DNA from: Naegleria lovaniensis | Taxonomy: Eukaryota > Heterolobosea > Eutetramitea > Acrasida > Naegleriidae | Direction: 5' to 3' | Assembly (NCBI RefSeq): GCF_003324165.1 | Contig: NW_025407868.1 | Span: forward strand, 62,001-126,000 | Length of the DNA stretch: 64,000 bases | In this document: in pieces, positions 1-9,513 of the stretch | Numbering within the stretch: position 1 is the first letter of the stretch | How the letters are laid out: the number at the start of each line of letters is the position of its first letter | Notes under the pieces: generated by a model | The model's database searches: none | What the model was told of the DNA's origin: nothing | Seen by the model: the letters and a program-made list of their open reading frames with translations, nothing else | Made by a program: the position numbers and the translations under genes

Positions 1-1258
1 TTTCATGTGATCCCAATTCACTTGTAATTTAAGAGGATGCAAAAATTCATTCAAGATTCTTCTCTCAAATTCTGGAACATAGTACTTGTCAATAATGAAT
101 TGTTGAATATCGGTACATCGATCGAGATTTTTAGTGATATCTCTGAAAATCCATTGAATTTCTTCATCTTGTGTGACTTCAATTTCTACAACATCGACAA
201 TGACACCATCCTTGTAGTAACCAACGTCACGTGGATCATCGCTGTATTTGATGACATATTTCTTTAAATTTTGTTGGAGGAAATCTCTAATGTGAACATG
301 TTTGGATTTTTCATTATCTTTTTTTCATGAGATCAAGTGGTGTGAACAAGTTCAAGTTGTTGTGTGAATCAGTAAATAAGTTGTTGAATCGAGTGAGTGA
401 TGTGAATCAAGTGAGTGGTATGAATAAGTTGTGAACAATTTGGTAAAGAATAAACATATATATATAAATAGACAAAGTCATGGATTGTTATAATAAAATA
501 ATATTATACCACCTCTGTGTTGTTATTATTCAATACTTACGGTTTTGTGGAGGTTTACAATATTGTGAAATCAAAGTACCAATCAAAGATGCTGCACATG
601 ATTTAGACAAGAACGAATTCAAAATGGTTTCAATCACTTCTGGTGCTCCCTCATTAAACAAGGTATTAAACAATTCATTGAAACTCTCCCAGTCGACTTC
701 AACTTCAATTTTTCTCTTTTCAATTCCATCAGATTCTTCACACAAAGTGTCAGAAGTGGTATTTGGAGTGACAGATGTCGAATTTGATGGAGTCGTTGTT
801 GTAGAAGTAAATGATTGTTGATCCGTTGTAGTAGTAGTAGTTGGTGTTGTAGTGGTTGTAGTCGTAGTAGTTGTTGTAGTTTCTGAAGAAGAAGAAGAAG
901 GAGAAACTAATGTTCCATTCATTTCAGATGAAATTGTAGCAGTTGTCGTAGAAACTGCTATAGTAGTAGTACTGTTACTATTACGTTCCTGACTTGTAGT
1001 GGTAGGAGATGTAGTGGTAGGAGATGAAGAAGAAGGAGATGCCCCTTCCGAAGGTGACGATACTTCCTTCACTACAGTAGCTACAATTTGATTATCTTCT
1101 TCAACCATTCTTTCCACTTCTTGAGCATCTTTCAATTTTTGTTTATAGATTTGACAATGAATGGGAGGAGCAAAGAGAGCAGCAGTGATCATTTCAGAGA
1201 ACTTTTGAAGTTTTTCAAAAGTAGGAGCGAGGAGCTCTCCTTTCTTTTTGGAATCCAT
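1..1258 (-). CDS. Unknown Thr/Ser-rich protein, 2 exons, truncated by the window edge
   Basis: I do not recognise the family. Exon 1 (1258-541) opens with MDSKKKGELLAPTFEKLQKF, followed by a long Ser/Thr low-complexity stretch at about residues 68-160 and an ordered helix-rich end (residues ~185-239). The reading frame stops soon after a GTAAGT donor at 540. Joining to an acceptor at 319-318 restores the frame (AAC C|AT AAT GAA) into exon 2 (317-1), which is well ordered (KHVHIRDFLQQNLKKYV, later QWIFRDITKN) and runs off the left edge. The conserved-looking exon 2 suggests a real domain, but none was identifiable by eye. The 223-bp intron is long for this window and internally repetitive. The intron call is inferred from splice consensus and phase, not from transcripts. 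Confidence 0.7.
318..540 (-). repeat. Long intron with imperfect internal repeats
   Basis: This intron of the left-edge gene contains several imperfect copies of a tgtgaat/caagtgagtg-like unit between about 340 and 440. It is over three times longer than the typical intron here. Confidence 0.5.
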
Positions 1259-2074
1259 AATGATGTTATTGTTGTATTTAATGTTGTTTTGTCTGGATAA
1301 TAGGATCTATGATTGGACAGAAATGAATGTTGTTGTTGGTTGTTGGTTGTTATGGAGATGATTCAGATATCATTCATTTGAAAAGAATTGAAACATTGGA
1401 TGACGGTTGTTGAGGATCCAATGTTGATACAGTTGTCAGGAGTGGTGATATTGTTATTGTTTGTTGTTATTGTTGTGGATGATGATCATTAATGAAAGAA
1501 ATATCATGATGATGATTTCATGTCAGAATTCAATTTTAGAAAATGTGTGTAATGAATGACACACACCGTTGTTGTGTTTCAAATATTGACATTTATGATT
1601 TCACAATCGTTGGATATCAACAATGGAAGATGACAATGATCATACCATTATATATCATCATCAGATAAAGTATATACTTTTATGAAAACATACATGAGCT
1701 ATTATTGTTGTATAATGGTCAAAATTGTGAGTGGTCGACGTCAAACAAGAAGAATCATCCAATGATATCGCACTCAACAATAGAAAAGACGAAGAAGGAG
1801 GAACACTCTATGTGTGATGGAGCGAATACGAAGTGTGTGTGTGGTTTTGCTCTCCTTTTCACTTGTTGTCAGCAGAGAGAGTCAGATCGATGTTTGATGA
1901 TTTATTTTTTTGGTTGATGGGTGGTTTTGACATTGAGTGACAAATTGCTTCACGCATGTTGGTTTTGCCGTTTCGAACGAACGAGTGCTGATTTGTCTGT
2001 TCATTATCCCTTAATGTGAAGCATACTTTCGTAATAGGACTTAACCGCTTGTTTTCATCACCATCGTCGAATTA
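1259..2074. other. Intergenic region, no gene seen
   Basis: This region lies upstream of the left-edge gene and downstream of the PDE-like gene. It is AT-rich with a TATA-like tatatat near 1650. A 70-codon open frame at 1705-1917 has no recognisable similarity or start context. Confidence 0.4.
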
Positions 2075-4294
2075 TCACTTGGTAGGGCTGGACACGGAGA
2101 GACCAGAGGAAGTGCTGCTATTGGAAACAATAATATTGCTGGTTGAAATGATGTTGGGATTTGATGTGATATTCGCTCCAGCAACCACTAAGGGATGTGT
2201 GTTTCTAAAGGATGCCAATGATGGTAAAGGCCAATGGTGTTCGTTTTGTGAAAGGAAGTTACTGAGTTTTGAAAGTCTAGGTAAAGCTTTGGAAATGTTG
2301 GAAAGGATTGGAGTGGAAACAGATGACAAGAATTGTCTCTGATAGGACCTGTGCATGGGCTTGGTTCTGTCCATGTAGGCAGAGATATGAAGTCCCATGT
2401 TTTTCTCTCGATCTCCCTGTATCTGAAATTCTTCTTCTAAATATCCAACCCATTTCAAATATTGTTGGGTGGGTCTGAATGTGTAGCAAATGTCAGCTGT
2501 TTTTATGACCATTTGCAATAGTAACCGAACATCTTCTTTCGAAGAAAAGTCTGTGTCATAATTACTGGGATCTTTACCCAGTTTCAAGTTAAATCGTTGC
2601 AAAGTGTAGACATGGCTACTCATATCAGAAGAGAGTATAATTTGAATCATGGTCTCTCGAATATCTTTAAATTGCTCATCTGAAAGAGAGCTCAAAATAT
2701 TATTTTCAGGTGAAGAGAGTACTTCAAAAGCTGTTGATAGGTGATAGTTTTCAAGAACGGATCTATCGTTATATAACAATGCCAGTTTTGAAGAGGAATG
2801 TAATTGGAATGAATTATTAGTACCTGGGTGCTTGTAATCTAATACTATGGTTGCTAACAAACATGCTAACAAGTCTTCGTCACGAAGTAAATCGCCAAGC
2901 CCTCCTTCTTCAATAATATAGTGAACAGCTTGCAGCACATCGGCAGCTCTAAGGGGGTTGTGAAATGGATTTTCGTTGTAACTTGACTCCACAGCTCTTA
3001 AAAAATTGATCAATACGCTTTCCTTAATATCAAACTTTCGTAACAGGTCATTCTTTAAGAAAACATAATATCCTACAAATACCAATGGGTGAACGGTAAA
3101 ATCAAAAATATTAAACGAGTCCCAGTTTGTCATTTTGTCCAGTGCTATTCCAAGCTTTTGTTTCAAAGGAGATAACTCTTGTTCAGAGAGATTTTGGCTT
3201 GATTGAGGTCTCCTTCTCCTGGAGCATGTTTTCACCCATTCCAATAAATCTTTGTCAACCTCGCTCTGTATAGAAGTCTTGTTGATGTTTTCTAGTCGGA
3301 TTGCTTTGACCACACAGTTAAATGCGTCAACATCCAGATGATTGATTAATTTTTTAGCAATTAACTTTTTCTTAACGTCCATTAGAAAGTCTATCACAGC
3401 CTCAGTTGATATTGGGGGCGTCACATCCTTTGAGGTTGCGCCGTGCACATCTTTCTCTTCTGGTTTTTTTTCTTGAGTTTCTATATTAAGTGCTGCGGGT
3501 GGTGTTTTTGGTGTGAGTTCAGCACTTTTGAATATTTATCGGTATTATATGTCATGTTCAAATTCATTTGTTACTCACCTTTTCTGCGTCTTTTCTTCCA
3601 TGGACTTTTTTACGAATTCCAAATAGTTTAACTGCTCCTTCAACCTGGACTCTGTTTTTTCTAACATGGTTATCCTTTCATCATCATTGCTTTGAATCTT
3701 TCCAAAGTAATTATGAAATAATGGTACTAAAAAGTAAGTAAATATTTTCTCATAGCAGTCTTCATTGCGTCTCATTCGAAGCCCAATTTCAGTTCTTATT
3801 TTTCTGATAGTGACCTCAATTGATAATTTTGCATTTTGAAGAGTTTCATCAATTATAACAAATGTAGGTTTCTTGAGAGTCATTGCTGACACAATTCCCT
3901 TGAACACATGGGCATTATGCACTGTTCCTCTTTTAATTTTCAAGTCCAATGCTTTTCTCTAAGCTGCGGTTATATCGGAATTTGTTTATGGTCTACTTAC
4001 TAAATCCTCAAACTCTTCCGCTGTTACGTTTTTCTCAAACAACTTGTCAACCCCATCGGTTGCAGCCACATAAATATCTTGTCCATTTGGGAAGCATAAA
4101 ATAACATATTTTGTTGAAACACCATAGCTTTCAACAATGAAATGAGAGAAGATGTTCGGAAGGTCTACAAGATGACGTTCAAAAGACTTGCGAATATTCG
4201 GATCAAGCTCAACAGGCTGTTGCTCTTCCGGCGGCTTTTTATCAGCCTGGTTAGTAGCCTCTTTTCCGACTGATTTTGTTGCTAAATTTCCCAT
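2075..4294 (-). CDS. Degenerate 3',5'-cyclic nucleotide phosphodiesterase-like protein (3 exons, ~707 aa)
   Basis: Exons are 4294-4001, 3958-3579 and 3524-2075; introns of 42 and 54 bp have GTAAGT/GTGAGT donors and phases that match. The C-terminal half is a class I PDE fold: FHN (the proton-donor His, ~413), LRAADV (~416-421), LDYKHPGTNN (~453-462), the TADICYTFRP Asp (~569), QGDREK, and the nucleotide-binding Gln in SYQRQFL (~620). Active enzymes have HAADV and HDxxHPG. Here the first His is Arg417 and the HD His is Leu453, so two metal ligands are missing. The N-terminus is MGNLATKS, a match to the N-myristoylation pattern MGxxxS/T. Seen: the substitutions. Inferred: loss of hydrolysis and membrane anchoring, so it may be a cyclic-nucleotide-binding or scaffolding protein. 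The gene is divergent from the FHA gene, with 129 bp between starts. Confidence 0.85.
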
Positions 4295-4402
4295 GTTGAT
4301 GATTATTATTTAAGAAGGGTGAGAATCAAATCTCTCTTCGATTTTCAAACGGAATTAATTTCTTGGTCTTTTTTTTAATCTCATCCAATGATCTGTACAA
4401 TG

Positions 4403-4413
4403 TTTTTGGCGCC
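4403..4413 (+). promoter_or_regulatory. E2F-like site TTTTTGGCGCC
   Basis: An exact TTTGGCGC core (the E2F/DP consensus is TTTSSCGC) lies in the short divergent region, 11 bp before the preferred ATG of the FHA gene. The similarity is seen; any function is inferred. Confidence 0.35.
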
Positions 4414-4423
4414 ATTTTGCTCT

Positions 4424-5036
4424 ATGAAAAACAAGACATGGTCAGTTACATGCACCACTTCTCCGTTAATAAAAGGACGAACAATAATGAAAGGAGTAGA
4501 GGGTGGAAAGTCATTTTCTTTTCATAAAAAAATGACACAATCCATCCAATCTTCGCATTCATTCCGATTGATCCCAATCGATCAACAACAACAGAATGTA
4601 ACCAACTCGGAAAGCATCATTCACTCGGGATATGTTGTGATTGGCAGAGGAAGCTGCCCAGATGATCTAGATAATTCTCAATTTTATAGCATTGGCGAAG
4701 GAGAAACAAGAGTTTCTCACAAACATGTATGTTCGGCAATTGCTCTCTATACATAGTACTACAACAATAACACTTGTCAACTCACAATTTAAATGCACTT
4801 AGTGCTCTATTATTTATGACAGCAGCCGAGACCAATTTTTCTTACTCAACCACAGTAAGGTAAGTGTTACAATAAATCGCTCACAAACGATTTAAATTTC
4901 TTAATGATTTTAGAATGGCACTTGGTCACGAAACGGCAACCAAAAAGTTCAATTTGAGCCCGCTCAGCTTGAAGACACGGAACGATTTTATTTGGAGAAA
5001 GACAATAAATGTGGATTTGTGTTTAAGCGAGAATAA
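4424..5036 (+). CDS. Small FHA-domain protein (3 exons, ~160 aa)
   Basis: Forkhead-associated domains bind phosphothreonine peptides. Exon 1 (4424-4726) ends in VVIGRG...TRVSHKH, exon 2 is 4803-4859 (CSIIYDSSRDQFFLLNHSK), and exon 3 is 4914-5036 (NGTWSRNGNQKV). Joined, they give the classical FHA order GRG, (R)xSHKH, then S-NGTW-NG. Introns (76 and 54 bp) have GTATGT/GTAAGT donors and TTAG acceptors, all in phase. The protein is essentially a lone FHA domain with a basic N-terminal tail, with no kinase or RING partner visible. An in-frame ATG exists at 4388, but 4424 is preferred because the E2F-like promoter element lies between them. The phospho-partner is unknown. Confidence 0.8.
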
Positions 5037-5277
5037 TAATAAACATTTCTTCTTGGAGATGATATTGTTTATTGATCTTCAATACTGTTTTGTAATGATA
5101 CACAAATATCCAGTAGACAAACGCTGCTGATTAAAATCACATGCAAATTGTTGTACATGTTGTACATGGACGTTCAACGGCTTGTTGTACCTTTTAGGTT
5201 ATTTACAAAATTGGGAAATATTTGGAACTATATACAGAAAGGATACGTAAAGGAACAACAACCAAAAGTTGAACAAC

Positions 5278-6207
5278 TTAGAAGTTAAGAATGCTATTGC
5301 AAGTAGTTGGAGGAGAGAAGTTCAACAATCCAAGCTCAGCACCAGCAAATTTGTGACCTTCGTGGTGAGTTTCGGCCATGTCGAGATCATCATATGATAG
5401 ATGATACTTTTCGATTGGTCTTGTTCGTAACTCGATCAAGAAAGAAATGTCCTCTTGGGTAACAAAATTACGTTTCTTTCTGTGATCGTGACCGCTTGAA
5501 CGCATTGTATGGAAATCTGCATCGTCATAACCAAAGGTACTAGGTATGCTGTTTGAGTTTTCATCGTTGTGTGGGAACACATCGTCATAATCGTCATCAA
5601 GGTGATTTTCATTGAAAATCGATTCATTAATTTCCAGTTCGATAGTGGGCGGCGAATATGTTCTAGATGGTGTGTCATGGAAAAGCATTTGGGGAGAGAA
5701 AGGAGAAGCAGAGGATCTTGTAGTTTGGTGTTTGGGTGTCATTGAAGAGCTGCTACTATCCTTGTTTTCTTCATTGATCTGGACAGGATTAGCGGTAGAT
5801 GGTGCAGATGATGAATTTCTTGAAAGAATCTTGATCAATTCCTCGTTGGCAAGACGTTCTGGTGTTCCTGTAGAGAATTGTGGAGAGTGAGAATCTAGGC
5901 CTGGAGAATGCTTGGATGGAGAGGCTGTTTTTGGATGGCAAGAGGTTGAAGGAGATGAAATGTCAAGATCATTGCTTCGTGTTGATGAAGAATGTTTTGG
6001 AGTGGAAACATTTAGCACCTTTACAGGCTTGGGAATGATGATTTGCTTGTTTGACAAATGATGATAGGGAGATGAGGGTAGTTGTTGTGGAGGAGAAGCA
6101 TAAGAAGACAAAATACGTGAAGTAGCGGCGCCTTTAGACGTTAAACAAGGAGAAGAATTACAGTGATGCAAGCCTCTTTGTATGATTGAAATGTTGGAGG
6201 AGGACAT
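5278..6207 (-). CDS. Unknown protein rich in SP/TP motifs (~309 aa)
   Basis: No family was recognised. It begins MSSSNISIIQRGL; a longer open frame to 6381 lacks ordered sequence, so the ATG at 6207 is preferred. It carries about 15 Ser-Pro or Thr-Pro sites through residues ~15-215, including full CDK-type [ST]PxK/R sites (ASPSK, GTPER, DTPSR). An acidic stretch (HLDDDYDDVF) and an ordered C-terminal block (VTQEDISFLIELRTRPIEKY) follow. This composition is typical of disordered substrates of proline-directed kinases, so a cell-cycle or MAPK target is plausible inference. No globular domain was found. Confidence 0.65.
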   Translation of the reverse strand: MSSSNISIIQRGLHHCNSSPCLTSKGAATSRILSSYASPPQQLPSSPYHHLSNKQIIIPKPVKVLNVSTPKHSSSTRSNDLDISSPSTSCHPKTASPSKHSPGLDSHSPQFSTGTPERLANEELIKILSRNSSSAPSTANPVQINEENKDSSSSSMTPKHQTTRSSASPFSPQMLFHDTPSRTYSPPTIELEINESIFNENHLDDDYDDVFPHNDENSNSIPSTFGYDDADFHTMRSSGHDHRKKRNFVTQEDISFLIELRTRPIEKYHLSYDDLDMAETHHEGHKFAGAELGLLNFSPPTTCNSILNF

Positions 6208-7310
6208 TTTAAAAATCACGCCTTGGAGATGATAAAGAAGCTGATGACCGTTATAATAGTGGTAATTTTCGTGCTGATGTTTTGTACAAATAATAGGACA
6301 CAATAATATGCTCGTGTTCAAAAGTAGAAACACTCGTGCGTAGATAGGATGATGAATCACGTGGTGGTTGGAAATCAACAACTACAGTAGCAACTCAGCA
6401 CAAGAGTTCAAAAGGATCGATCGACTCAAAATTAAAAGAACGTCTTATCAACTTTTGAAAACACAACGGCTGTTGGGATGATGATGAACGACGAGGAATT
6501 CCCTTTGCGATGGACGTTGGAACAATGAGATTTTTTCGAGCCAAGCGACCAATATTTTTAGCCTCGTCTCGCGCAATAAACACAATGCACACTAGAATAC
6601 CAACAACCAGATACCAAAATTGATTGAGCCTGCGACCACAGCGTACTCGAGATGCAGGGAATATCGGAATGCTCAACCACACTAGAAAACGACAAATGAA
6701 ATGTTGCCAAAACAAAAAATCCTAAGGTCTTTGTGCAAGTATGAGTAGTACTGCTTCTCTGAGTCTCAGAGATTATTTGTGTTTTTCTCTCGTGATGATA
6801 TCTCCAAGCAAACTTGTAATTCAAGGTTGATAAATTCGGAATTCAACTCAATTTCAAGTGAAAGCTATTGATGTTGAAGTAATAGCCAACGATGATGGGA
6901 TTATTTTGTTGATATGGTCTTTTTGGTTGGCGATATTCAAGGCCTTGAATTAGAGTCTCTTGGAAATAGAAGTAGGAATTTTGACCATAAGGTAACAAGA
7001 GGAAATTGTGTATTCGCACTCGAGCAAGCATCTGAAGAAAACAATTTTGAAAATATTCTTTCTTTGCCAAATTTTCGAAATGATAAAGGGAACCTTTTTT
7101 AGAAAGGAAAGCGCTTTCTGGTCCAACCTTGGTTAGTTCTCTGGATTAGTTTTATACAACGAACAATGACGCGTTGCATCACTTGTTGAATACTGAACCA
7201 GATCTGTTACTTCAACACGTGACATTATATCTGAGATTATTCATATTTCTTGCCCATGTACACCAAAGGCAAGTTTTTACCGCCAAATTTCAAACAAACA
7301 CTACAAAAAA
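6208..7310. other. Intergenic region without a supported gene
   Basis: This 1.1-kb region lies between two divergent genes. Open frames occur on the minus strand at 6395-6715 (one hydrophobic stretch, FWYLVVGILVCIVFIA) and 6843-7070, but the first has no ATG and neither resembles a known protein. A small spliced membrane-protein gene cannot be excluded. Confidence 0.3.
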
Positions 7311-8809
7311 ATGTCCTTCCGTGAATTGAGGAGTAAGTGTTTAAACATTAGTGATGAAGATATAACATTAACAATAAACATTCGGAATACAACTCAATTC
7401 AGATTTCACTGAGATTATGCGATCTCTTGGTTATCCAAGAAAAATCTCTGTAGAAAATTTTAGAACTCCTAATTATTTATTAGTTTCCGAAATTTTATAT
7501 TGGCTCGTACAACGGTAAGATTTGATACTGATGTTTCAACTAGTTGAGCTGAAATTGTATAATAGATATGACCCTAATATTGATATTGTGGAGGGCACCG
7601 ACACGGTCGAAGAGAGGCTGACATTTTTGAAATCAATATGTGAAGTAGTGGTAGGTAATTGCATTCGCAATTGAATTAATATTGAACATAATAAAATAGT
7701 ACTACAAAGCAAGAATTAAGTTAAATATCAAACGGTTGTACCAAGCGGATGGGTATGCCGTAAAGGAAATGCTAAAACTTGCCAAGTTGTTAAATGATGC
7801 AACAGAATTAGCAAGATCCGTCGAGGACTCGGAAGATTATGAATCAGCCACTCTTCAACAACTAAACAGCTCAAAATTTCAATTAAATGTAAAACAAATA
7901 AGGAGTATTGCAACCGAGCTTACAGAGCTAGGAGCAGAGCTGCATGATCTTCTCGGAAAAGAAATGGAGTTAAAGGTATGTTTTTGAGGGAGATCACAGA
8001 GTCTTATTTTCGCAATTGTACAACAGCAAGAACGGCTGGATGCAATATCATATCCTCATAACATTGAAACGATCAAAGAACACATTGAAAAGAAGAATAT
8101 GGAGGCCGTTGACATGATTTCTGAATTACAAAAATCAATTAACGATCTTAAAAAAGACGACGAAAGTTTGAGGGATAAAAAAAAGAGGAAAGAAACAGAG
8201 CTTGAGAGAGCCAAAAAACGGTTATCCAGAGTCTCTAACTTTAGACCAGCATTTATGGATGAATATGAGCAAAAAGAACAAGACCTACAAGAATTGTATA
8301 AGAAATATGTTGAAAAATATCGAAATATTGAATACTTGGAACATGAGCTTGAAAAACACAGAAAGGCTGAGGCTGAAATTGTTGAAGAGAACAAGAGAAG
8401 ATTGAAATTGCTTCGAAAGAAACTAAGAGCTGACGATCTCAAGTATTTGAGAGGAGAAAACCAAGCCACCTATGATGATGAAGAAGAAGAGGAAGGTGAT
8501 GAAGATGAAGAAGAAGAGGAAGGAGAAACAGAGACTGGAAATGACGAGGACGACGAAGATGACGATGACTCTGAGAACGATGTTGAAATTAAGTCTAGTC
8601 AACAAGCAAGGCCAAGAGCAGCGAGCGGAAGAAGGCCTGAGGGCAGGACAACGACGAATCAACATTTAGTGAATACAGCAGCCAAAAAAACAAGAGATGT
8701 TTCAGATGGGTACGACTCTGATGAATACTTGGAGTCAGACGAAGACAGCTATATGAACGGCAACGACGAAGAAAACATGATTGAGTCAGACGAAGGAGAT
8801 TCTTTCTAA
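7311..8809 (+). CDS. CLUAP1: CLUAP1 / IFT38, intraflagellar transport complex B subunit (5 exons, ~425 aa)
   Basis: IFT38 is a peripheral IFT-B subunit needed for anterograde transport in cilia. Exons are 7311-7332, 7403-7514, 7566-7650, 7700-7975 and 8027-8809; the four introns are 49-70 bp and keep frame. The spliced N-terminus [20 protein letters not shown] matches the conserved start of CLUAP1 (calponin-homology-like domain). [20 protein letters not shown] and [13 protein letters not shown] follow, then a long coiled coil (~190-330, with [16 protein letters not shown]) and an acidic Glu/Asp tail. Length is close to the animal protein (about 413 aa). It ends only 22 bp from the convergent DYNLT2B gene, another ciliary transport component. 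Six As precede the ATG. Confidence 0.95.
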
Positions 8810-8831
8810 GCCGATGTACACAAACAATAAT

Positions 8832-9390
8832 TTATTCATAGAATAAACCAAAAACCATGGCCACACAAGTTAAGGAGCTCTGTATGAAATGATGATAAGG
8901 TGGAAACACAATGCCTTGAAATGTACTTACATTTTTGAAGGAAGCTGATGCATAGTTGTCAGTTGAAGGATCCCACAGAAATCTTGAAGCAACTCGAATA
9001 CCTTGCCCGGAAGTACTCGTGATCACTACTTGGACAATGAATTTATATCTTGGGTATCCACATTTCTTTAACAGATCTAAAATCTTGGTACTCAGTTCTT
9101 TGGATCGAACCACTGAGTGATTGGCCTCATACTCTTCGTTTTCCAATTCTGTCCTTAAAAATTCATTGAGTTTGTCTTCGACATCTTTTTTTACAAATCT
9201 TTGAACAAGACGGATCCATCGTTATTGCACAAAATCTGAATTGACTTACTTTTGTCCTTCTTTTGGTTTCATATGATAGGACTGCAAAATGTGATCCACC
9301 AATCATCTCCGAAATATTAAAACATACGTTCAAATAAATTTCTTCTTGAATACCATTTTCTGTATGAGTTTGAATATGTATTGCGTCCAT
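8832..9390 (-). CDS. DYNLT2B: Tctex-type dynein light chain, DYNLT2B/TCTEX1D2-like (4 exons, 136 aa)
   Basis: This is a light chain of dynein-2, the retrograde IFT motor. Exons are 9390-9328, 9281-9250, 9198-8931 and 8879-8832; introns of 46, 51 and 51 bp are all in phase. Splicing yields NSYHMKPKEGQKFVKKDVED, the 'TYQLxP..' entry typical of TCTEX1D2, then GYPRYKFIVQVVI, GQGIRVASRFLWDPSTDNYA and a terminal CVAMVFGLFYE. Domain order and length fit the family. The first intron is read straight through in the open frame, and only its removal produces the conserved motif, which supports the model. Assignment to DYNLT2B rather than another Tctex paralogue is by motif memory. Confidence 0.85.
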
Positions 9391-9477
9391 GATGATTCCG
9401 ATATCACAGTGTATTTACAAGAAATTGAGAGACAAGGCCTTTTGATGTTGTAGATTTGTTTTTGAACGAAACAGAAA

Positions 9478-9488
9478 TTTTTGGCGCC
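9478..9488 (+). promoter_or_regulatory. E2F-like site TTTTTGGCGCC
   Basis: The sequence is identical over 11 bp to the element at 4403. It lies 88 bp upstream of the DYNLT2B start, in the gap after the metallophosphoesterase. Confidence 0.3.
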
Positions 9489-9513
9489 AATTCATACAAC
9501 TCGCGTTGTTTTA

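Noticed and set aside
1705-1917. 70-codon plus-strand open frame
   Set aside because: No similarity, no start context, in intergenic DNA.
6395-7102. Several overlapping open frames, one with a hydrophobic stretch
   Set aside because: The hydrophobic frame lacks ATG and no in-phase splice model was found; kept only as a gap note.
8056-8469. 137-codon minus frame rich in Ser/Phe/Leu
   Set aside because: Antisense shadow of the CLUAP1 coiled coil.
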